Shown one piece after another: positions 6,907 through 11,570 of a stretch of 11,570 nt of DNA. The DNA is from Opitutaceae bacterium (GTDB lineage: Bacteria; Verrucomicrobiota; Verrucomicrobiia; Opitutales; Opitutaceae), in NCBI GenBank assembly GCA_020847775.1, contig JADLBI010000054.1, positions 1 through 11,570 on the forward strand, in the 5' to 3' direction. A program made the position numbers and the translations under genes. The notes beneath the pieces are model-generated. The model worked only from the letters and a program-made list of their open reading frames with translations. It was not told where the DNA came from and did no database searches. How positions within the stretch are numbered: position 1 is the first letter of the stretch; each line of letters starts with the position of its first letter.

Positions 6907-7938
6907 ATGAACCACTCCTTTGCCAGCGACAATACCGCCGGCGTGTGCCCCGAGGCGTGGGCCGCGCTCGCCGCCGCCAACGCCGGCCACGTCCCGAGCT
7001 ACGGCGACGACGACTGGACCGCGCGCGCGCGAAACCTCTTCAACGAGATTTTTGAAACGGATTGCGCGGTGCATTTCGCCTTTAACGGCACGATGTCCAA
7101 CGCCCTCGCGCTCAGCGCCGCCTGCCGCAGCTATCAAAGTATTTTCTGCCACCAGCACGCCCATATCGAAGAGGATGAATGCGGCGCGCCGGAGTTTTTC
7201 ACCGGCGGCGCGAAACTCATTCCCCTGCCGGGCCCCGGGGCCAAGCTCCAACCCACCACAGTCGAAGCCGCCACTCAGCGCGGGCACGGCATCCATTTCC
7301 CCAAGCCCGGCGTGCTTTCCCTCACGCAATCCACCGAGCTCGGCACGGTTTACACGCCGGATGAAACCGCTGCCTTGATCGCGGTCGCCAGACAGCACGG
7401 CATGGTCACGCACATGGACGGCGCGCGCTTCGCCAATGCCGCAGCAAGCTTGGCGCAAACGCACCGTGCCACGCCCGCCGACCTGACATGGCGCGTCGGC
7501 GTGGACGTGCTCTCGTTTGGCGGCACCAAGAACGGCATGCTCACCACCGAGGCCGTCGTGATTTTCAACCCCGCACTCGCCGCCGATTTCGACCGCCGCG
7601 TGAAACAATCCGGCCAGCTCGCCTCCAAACAACGCTTCGCCGCCGCGCAGTGGATCGCGATGTTGACCGATGGCGTCTGGCTGCGCCACGCCGCGCACGC
7701 CAACGCGATGGCACGGCTGCTCGCGGCCGGCTTCACCGTCCTACCCGGTTGCGCGCTCGCCCATCCCGTCGAAGCCAACGGCGTATTCGTCAAGCTGTCG
7801 GCCACGCTCGCGCAAAATCTTGCCCGCGACGGCTGGCAGTTTTTTCCCTTCGGTGCGCCCGATACCTACCGGTTTATGTGCAACTGGCACACGCAACCGG
7901 CGGATATTGACGCCTTGCTCGCCGCCGTCCGGGCATAA
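6907..7938 (+). CDS. Low-specificity L-threonine aldolase (PLP, beta-eliminating lyase family)
   Basis: A 343-residue fold-type I PLP enzyme. It starts MNHSFASDNTAGVCPEAW, the family's SDN opening. HAHIEEDECGAPEFFTGG follows, then HMDGARFANAA, where Asp holds the PLP ring nitrogen, and LSFGGTKNGM with Lys208 as the Schiff-base lysine. The reaction splits L-threonine or L-allo-threonine into glycine and acetaldehyde; related members cleave other beta-hydroxy amino acids. ATG 6907 is preceded by GGAG at 6899-6902, four bases away, one of the better ribosome sites in the window; the frame runs open to a TTG at 6883 but without support. The TAA at 7936-7938 abuts the stem of the neighbour's terminator. 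It looks monocistronic. Gene symbol ltaE would be reasonable but stereospecificity cannot be read from sequence. Confidence 0.9.
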   Translation: MNHSFASDNTAGVCPEAWAALAAANAGHVPSYGDDDWTARARNLFNEIFETDCAVHFAFNGTMSNALALSAACRSYQSIFCHQHAHIEEDECGAPEFFTGGAKLIPLPGPGAKLQPTTVEAATQRGHGIHFPKPGVLSLTQSTELGTVYTPDETAALIAVARQHGMVTHMDGARFANAAASLAQTHRATPADLTWRVGVDVLSFGGTKNGMLTTEAVVIFNPALAADFDRRVKQSGQLASKQRFAAAQWIAMLTDGVWLRHAAHANAMARLLAAGFTVLPGCALAHPVEANGVFVKLSATLAQNLARDGWQFFPFGAPDTYRFMCNWHTQPADIDALLAAVRA

Positions 7939-7966
7939 AAAACCCCGCCATTTTCAAGGCGGGGTT
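7937..7966 (-). terminator. Intrinsic terminator of the FKBP gene
   Basis: A perfect 9-bp stem AACCCCGCC (7941-7949) / GGCGGGGTT (7958-7966) closes an 8-base loop. Read on the minus strand the stem is followed by a run of U from bases 7942-7937, the classic rho-independent form, 23 bases after the FKBP stop. On the plus strand no T-run follows, so it should serve the threonine aldolase transcript only weakly. The A-run overlaps the aldolase TAA stop. Confidence 0.93.
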
Positions 7967-7988
7967 GGTGACAAACGTGGCGCGAGGC

Positions 7989-8777
7989 TTACTTCGCGGG
8001 CGCACCGTCCGCCGGATTGATATCGAGCACCTCGATATCGAAAATCAGCGCGGAAGCCGGCGGGATGCCACCCGGGCTGGCGTCGCCGTAGGCGAGCTCG
8101 GCCGGGATGTAGAGTTTGATCTTACCACCCTTGTTGATCTTTTGCATGCCCTCGGCCCAGCCGGGGATGGCCTCATTCACCCCGATGGTCAGAGGTTCGC
8201 CATGCTGCTCTGAACTGTCGAACACTTGGCCGTTTAACAGCGTGCCGGTATAGTTTATCTTCACCTTGTCGGTCGCTGCGGCGTTCGGGCCGGTGCCGGG
8301 TTGGACGATCTCGTAGCAAAGCCCGCTCGGCGTGGTTTGGATGCCGGGGCGGCCTTTTAGCGAGGCGAAGAATGTCGCCGCCGCCGCGTAGTTGCGCTGC
8401 TTGGCGCGTTCCATCTCGGCTTCCTGCCGCGCGGCGATAAACCCGTCCATCTGCTGGCCGACCGCGGACAAATCATGCGGCGGTTCCTTGCCGGCGATCG
8501 CTGCGGCCACGCCGCGGGTGAACGCTTCGGTCTCCGACGTGTTAAATTGCAATTCTGACACACCGAGGCGCGCCATCATGAACCAGCCGAACGTCTCGGC
8601 CAGCACCTCATTGCTGTATTTCGGTGCCGCCGCCGCGGGAGCAGTCACGGGCGTGGCGGCCGGTGCGGTAGTCGCTGCAGGCTGGTTGGGGATGTTTAAT
8701 TTGACCTCCTGCGCGAGCAGGGCGGTCGTTGTGGCTAGGGCCAGCAAGCCGGCCTTGAGGGTCATGGTGCGGTTCAT
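7989..8777 (-). CDS. Exported FKBP-type peptidyl-prolyl cis-trans isomerase (Mip/FkpA-like)
   Basis: A 262-residue protein. Residues 1-22 look like a Sec signal peptide (MNRTMTLKAGLLALATTTALLA, basic then hydrophobic, small residues before the cut). Residues 30-52 are an Ala/Pro/Thr linker. Residues 55-145 are the helical dimerisation region seen in Mip/FkpA, including AIAGKEPPHD and a long charged helix. The FKBP domain covers 150-258 and retains the pocket residues Tyr176, Phe186, Asp187, Trp207 and Tyr230. It should assist folding of periplasmic or outer-membrane proteins. ATG 8777 gives the signal peptide directly; the frame extends to 8861 without support. A second ATG at 8765 is possible. 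A strong intrinsic terminator follows. Divergent from the LOG fusion gene. Confidence 0.9.
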   Translation of the reverse strand: MNRTMTLKAGLLALATTTALLAQEVKLNIPNQPAATTAPAATPVTAPAAAAPKYSNEVLAETFGWFMMARLGVSELQFNTSETEAFTRGVAAAIAGKEPPHDLSAVGQQMDGFIAARQEAEMERAKQRNYAAAATFFASLKGRPGIQTTPSGLCYEIVQPGTGPNAAATDKVKINYTGTLLNGQVFDSSEQHGEPLTIGVNEAIPGWAEGMQKINKGGKIKLYIPAELAYGDASPGGIPPASALIFDIEVLDINPADGAPAK

Positions 8778-8915
8778 AGGTGTGTATGCAGGGTGAGAAA
8801 TGGGCGCGGGGATTTTGTGCCGCAAAGTTTCGGATGTGTCAGCGCCCCCGGCCAAAAGCAACTTTTTACTCCCCGCTTGTGTCTCCCCCCCACCGCGCCC
8901 ATGCTAAATCCTTCT
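8778..8915. promoter_or_regulatory. Divergent spacer between FKBP and LOG fusion gene
   Basis: A 138-base gap between head-to-head starts, including a run of seven C and an AT-rich AAAAGCAACTTTTTACT patch at 8854-8870. Promoters for both genes are expected here, but no consensus pair or ribosome site is clear on either strand. Confidence 0.3.
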
Positions 8916-10823
8916 ATGCAGACCGACCAATTTTGGACCAGCCAGGACGGCCAGATTCTCACCCTCAAGCCTAAGCAAGACTCGGTGGCCCTGACTATGG
9001 CCTTCTGGCCGCGCAACCCGCAGGAATTCGAGTTTCTCAAGGCCAATCTCGATGATCTGCGCTTCACCGAACGCAGCTCCCTCGCCCGCATCGGCATCGA
9101 AATGCTCCTGCGCGGCGAACCCAAGGTGGACGGCAACCGTATCACCCTCGAAGCCGAGGCCTTTCTCTACGATCAAAGCTTCCCCAACGCACCCTACTGG
9201 AAAAAACTCCTCCGCCCCGGCACCCCCGTCGGCCGACTCTTTTACGCTCCCGGCTCCGCCAAACTCTCCAGCACGGAAATCTGGGAGGCCATCCAGGCCA
9301 ACCGTCTGAAGCTGCCCGATACCATCTCGATTGATTCCAGCGGCCGGGTGTTCTTCACCCCGCACGCTGTCAACTACACGCTCAACCCGCGCCTGCAACG
9401 AATCAACTTCGAGCACATCGTGAGCGGCTACGCGGGGCGCTCGTTCATCGACAAGGTGCAGGTCCGCCACGACGCGTCGCCGCTGACCATCCCGCCCCGC
9501 TCCGGCATGCTCACGAGCTGCTCGATGTATCTCAAGGAGCACTATGTCGTGCTCAATCCCGGCGAGGGCAACTTCGGCCTGCACACCAGCGCGATCCTGC
9601 TCGACCCGATCAAAACCTTCGGCACGAACATCATGCTCGAAGTTTACAACACCGGCGACCAACCCGTGGTCAACCCGATGGTCTCGGTGGAGATTTTCCG
9701 CGCGCCGCCCTACTCCGACCCCGAGGTCAAGACGCTCGCCAAAAAACGCCAACGCCTCCTCGGCACCGCGCAGAATCTCTTCAAGTGCCTCGACGAATTC
9801 CCCGCGCGCGACACCGCCGCGCCCGCGCCCAAGACCCGCATCACCGTGCGCGGCCAAAGCGCCACCATGGAAAACCGCGCGATCCTGGTTCGCGCCAACG
9901 ACGACGAACTGCGCAAACTGCTCGAAGGCGAAGCCTGCCCCGTCGGCAGCCTCACCATGATCCAAGCCGTGGACGCCGCCCCGGCCGACGCCGACACCCT
10001 CGTGGTGGATTATTTCCCCGATCTGCTCGAACACATGGAGCTCATCGCCCGGCTCGCCGACTTGAAGCTCAAGCGCATCATCTTCCGCCGCGCCTCGCGC
10101 ACCCACGGCTACTTTCTCTCCAGCAACGCGCACGCGCGCCTCGACACCTTCTACAGCCTCGGCATCAAGGTCTATTGGTATGACGAGCTGACCAAGGACC
10201 TCTACCTGCACACCTACAAACGCGACCACGGCTACTTCGTGCGCGAGGAGATGGCCCGCAAATTTCAGGAAAGCACCATCCTCGCGTTCTACGGTTCCGC
10301 CGTCGGCCTAGACCAAGCCGACACCGACCGCATCTCCGCGCTCGTGGAAAAACTCACCGGCTTCCTCGGCGGCAACCTCGGCGTGCTCACCGGCGGCGGC
10401 GGCGGCGTCATGCGCCTCGCCACCGAGCAGGCCCGCGAAAAAGGCGCGCTCACCGGCGCCTGCTTCCTCGAACTCGAAGCCCAACCGCCCGAACTCGGCG
10501 TGGATTTCTTCAACACCTTTCAGGAATCGGCCCGCCACTTCCGCCAAAAATGGTTCGAGGCGGCCGACTTCTGCATCTTCAACGTCGGCGGCGTCGGCAC
10601 GCTGGAGGAAATCGGCATCGAACTCTGCAACCTCAAACTCGGCATCCGCCCGCGCGTGCCCTACGTGTTCTTCAACGCCAAATTCTGGGGCAGCCTGCGC
10701 GCACAGATCGAACAAATGATCGCCGACAAACGCGCCCCCGCCTGGATGGCCGACTACGTGCTCTTCACCGACGACCCCGACGAAGTGGTGAAATTCTACC
10801 GCCGAAAATTGCAGGTGTTGTAA
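8916..10823 (+). CDS. Large LOG-family protein with unexplained N-terminal region (possible dUTPase-fold domain)
   Basis: A 635-residue protein. Residues 455-635 are a LOG/'lysine decarboxylase-like' Rossmann domain: AFYGSAVG (457-464), TGGGGGVMR (492-500) and VGGVGTLEE (557-565). The last is normally PGGxGTxEE; the Pro is Val here, while the glutamates remain. LOG enzymes hydrolyse nucleoside 5'-monophosphates to base and ribose 5-phosphate. Usual LOG proteins have ~180-250 residues, so ~440 residues are extra. Within these, LHTSAILLDP (222-231) and IMLEVYNTGDQPV (239-251) resemble the dCTP deaminase/dUTPase core, and STEIWEAIQANRLKL (119-133) resembles a dCTP deaminase N-terminus. Residues ~320-440 look like an alpha/beta domain. 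No signal or membrane segment. ATG 8901 would add five residues; neither start has a ribosome site. LOG call is firm; the rest is inference. Confidence 0.82.
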   Translation: MQTDQFWTSQDGQILTLKPKQDSVALTMAFWPRNPQEFEFLKANLDDLRFTERSSLARIGIEMLLRGEPKVDGNRITLEAEAFLYDQSFPNAPYWKKLLRPGTPVGRLFYAPGSAKLSSTEIWEAIQANRLKLPDTISIDSSGRVFFTPHAVNYTLNPRLQRINFEHIVSGYAGRSFIDKVQVRHDASPLTIPPRSGMLTSCSMYLKEHYVVLNPGEGNFGLHTSAILLDPIKTFGTNIMLEVYNTGDQPVVNPMVSVEIFRAPPYSDPEVKTLAKKRQRLLGTAQNLFKCLDEFPARDTAAPAPKTRITVRGQSATMENRAILVRANDDELRKLLEGEACPVGSLTMIQAVDAAPADADTLVVDYFPDLLEHMELIARLADLKLKRIIFRRASRTHGYFLSSNAHARLDTFYSLGIKVYWYDELTKDLYLHTYKRDHGYFVREEMARKFQESTILAFYGSAVGLDQADTDRISALVEKLTGFLGGNLGVLTGGGGGVMRLATEQAREKGALTGACFLELEAQPPELGVDFFNTFQESARHFRQKWFEAADFCIFNVGGVGTLEEIGIELCNLKLGIRPRVPYVFFNAKFWGSLRAQIEQMIADKRAPAWMADYVLFTDDPDEVVKFYRRKLQVL

Positions 10824-10860
10824 TTTCGCCGCTGACGGAGACACGGCTTTACGCCGCCTG

Positions 10861-10890
10861 CATCCGTGTCCATCCGTGTAATCTGTGGTT
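10861..10890. repeat. Short direct repeats of a dispersed intergenic type, three ~10-base units
   Basis: The units CATCCGTGTC, CATCCGTGTA and ATCTGTGGTT follow one another, sharing ATCcGTG every 9-10 bases, and are followed by AAAA. Very similar ATCTGTG/ATCCGTGG...TTAAA strings are, from memory, scattered between genes in many verrucomicrobial and planctomycete genomes. Only one copy is in this window, so dispersal cannot be shown here. The end of the repeat contains the GTG chosen as the purD start. Confidence 0.6.
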
Positions 10891-11570
10891 AAAACCCTTC
10901 CCTCATCCGTCCTCGTCGTCGGTGCCGGCGGCCGTGAACACACGCTCGTGCGTTCGCTGCTCGCTTCACCGGCCAAGCCTCGTGTGATTTGCGCGCCGGG
11001 CAATGCCGGCATCGCGGCCGATGCGCCCTGCTTTCCCGTCGCCACCGATGACATCGCCGGGCTCGTGACGCTCGCGAAACAGGAAAACGTCGCGTTCGTC
11101 GTCGTCGGTCCGGAAGTGCCGCTGTCGCTCGGGCTTTCCGATCAACTGCTCGCCGCCGGCATTCCGGTTTACGGCCCCAAAGCCGACGGTGCTCGCCTCG
11201 AAGCCTCGAAAATTTTCACCAAAGAAGTTCTCCTCAAATACAACATCCCGACCGCCCCGGCTGCCTTCTTCGACGATGCGGACATGGCCATCGCCTACCT
11301 TCGTTCTCGCCCCGCTCCGATTGTCGTAAAAGCCGACGGACTGGCGGCCGGGAAAGGTGTCATCGTCGCATCCACCCATGCCGAAGCCGAATCCGCCGTC
11401 CGCACGCTGTTGGCTCTTCCTGCTCAATCGAAAATCGATAATCAAAAATCGAAAATTCTGATCGAGGACTGCCTCGTCGGCGAAGAGACCTCCATCCTCG
11501 TCGTCGTTTCCGGCCGCGATTACGTCATCCTGCCGACCTCGCAGGACCACAAGCGCATCGGCGACGGCGA
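10885..11570 (+). CDS. purD: Phosphoribosylamine-glycine ligase, N-terminal part (GARS)
   Basis: The first 228 residues of PurD, cut by the right edge (full proteins have about 420-430). It joins glycine to phosphoribosylamine with ATP in purine synthesis. Visible landmarks are GAGGREH (13-19), the APGNAG loop, VVGPEVPLSLGLSDQL, ARLEASKIF, the ATP-grasp stretch KADGLAAGKGV (149-159), LVGEETS (197-203) and the DHKRIGDG motif at the edge. An in-frame TAA at 10879 leaves GTG 10885 as the only upstream start before the first beta strand; it has no Shine-Dalgarno and sits in a repeat. Residues 182-191 (SKIDNQKSKI) are encoded by an AT-rich heptamer run, unlike the rest of the gene, in a spot where PurD proteins vary. 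Confidence 0.95.
   Translation, partial: MVKTLPSSVLVVGAGGREHTLVRSLLASPAKPRVICAPGNAGIAADAPCFPVATDDIAGLVTLAKQENVAFVVVGPEVPLSLGLSDQLLAAGIPVYGPKADGARLEASKIFTKEVLLKYNIPTAPAAFFDDADMAIAYLRSRPAPIVVKADGLAAGKGVIVASTHAEAESAVRTLLALPAQSKIDNQKSKILIEDCLVGEETSILVVVSGRDYVILPTSQDHKRIGDG
11428..11455. repeat. Four tandem 7-base AT-rich units inside purD
   Basis: Units TCGAAAA, TCGATAA, TCAAAAA and TCGAAAA stand head to tail. They stay open in the purD frame, encoding SKIDNQKSKI. In a genome this GC-rich the AT content and low complexity stand out. It looks like a small inserted or expanded repeat tolerated in a surface loop. Confidence 0.75.

Noticed and set aside
6436..7698. Long minus-strand open frame of 420 codons across aroK and the threonine aldolase
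   Set aside because: It covers two recognised genes in other frames and its translation has no family features.
8904..10229. Long minus-strand open frame of 441 codons opposite the LOG fusion
   Set aside because: Low-complexity Gly/Val/Glu-rich translation typical of an antisense shadow in GC-rich DNA; the plus strand has clear motifs.
8916..10823. LOG fusion as an antiphage system
   Set aside because: Nucleotide-depleting defence is conceivable, but no defence or mobile genes surround it; the neighbours are housekeeping genes.
11428..11455. CRISPR or satellite array
   Set aside because: Units are 7 bases without spacers and lie inside an intact coding frame.

Overview
The window is GC-rich, densely coding bacterial chromosome. 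Protein styles (a FabB-like ketosynthase, an ACP-dehydratase fusion, an FKBP of Mip/FkpA layout, a LOG protein with a large N-terminal extension), the scarcity of Shine-Dalgarno sites and a short repeat of the ATCCGTGT type before the last gene all suggest Verrucomicrobiota, most likely near Opitutaceae. That placement is inference from memory, not a search. I see no rRNA, tRNA, insertion sequence, phage gene or CRISPR array.

Left block (1-3758, minus strand): a compact operon read right to left. It holds an acyl carrier protein fused to a FabZ-type hotdog dehydratase, a FabB/FabF-type ketosynthase, a short-chain reductase, and a GT28 glycosyltransferase of the MGDG-synthase/diacylglycerol glucosyltransferase type that runs off the left edge. 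The last three genes abut with exactly one base between stop and start. Together they supply carrier, condensation, ketoreduction and dehydration for an acyl chain, plus an enzyme that could glycosylate a lipid. I read this as a dedicated acyl or glycolipid pathway beside housekeeping fatty-acid synthesis. Divergent from it (3881-5424, plus strand) are a GT4 glycosyltransferase and an overlapping YbgC/FadM-type hotdog thioesterase, which would fit the same pathway.

Middle block (5494-7938): a DUF1638 protein (plus), shikimate kinase AroK (minus, sharing a CTAG with the DUF1638 stop), and a PLP-dependent low-specificity threonine aldolase (plus). 

Right block (7941-11570): an intrinsic terminator and an exported FKBP-type prolyl isomerase (minus). 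Divergent from it is a 635-residue protein whose last ~190 residues are a LOG/nucleotide-hydrolase Rossmann domain. Its N-terminal ~440 residues are unexplained, but one stretch resembles the core of dCTP deaminase/dUTPase. The window ends in purD (partial). Its start lies in a short dispersed-type repeat, and its coding region carries an AT-rich run of four 7-base units.

The most interesting items are the ACP-FabZ/KAS/SDR/glycosyltransferase cassette and the LOG fusion protein. Promoters are only weakly visible; most intergenic spaces are under 130 bases and no gene-free stretch exceeds 300 bases.
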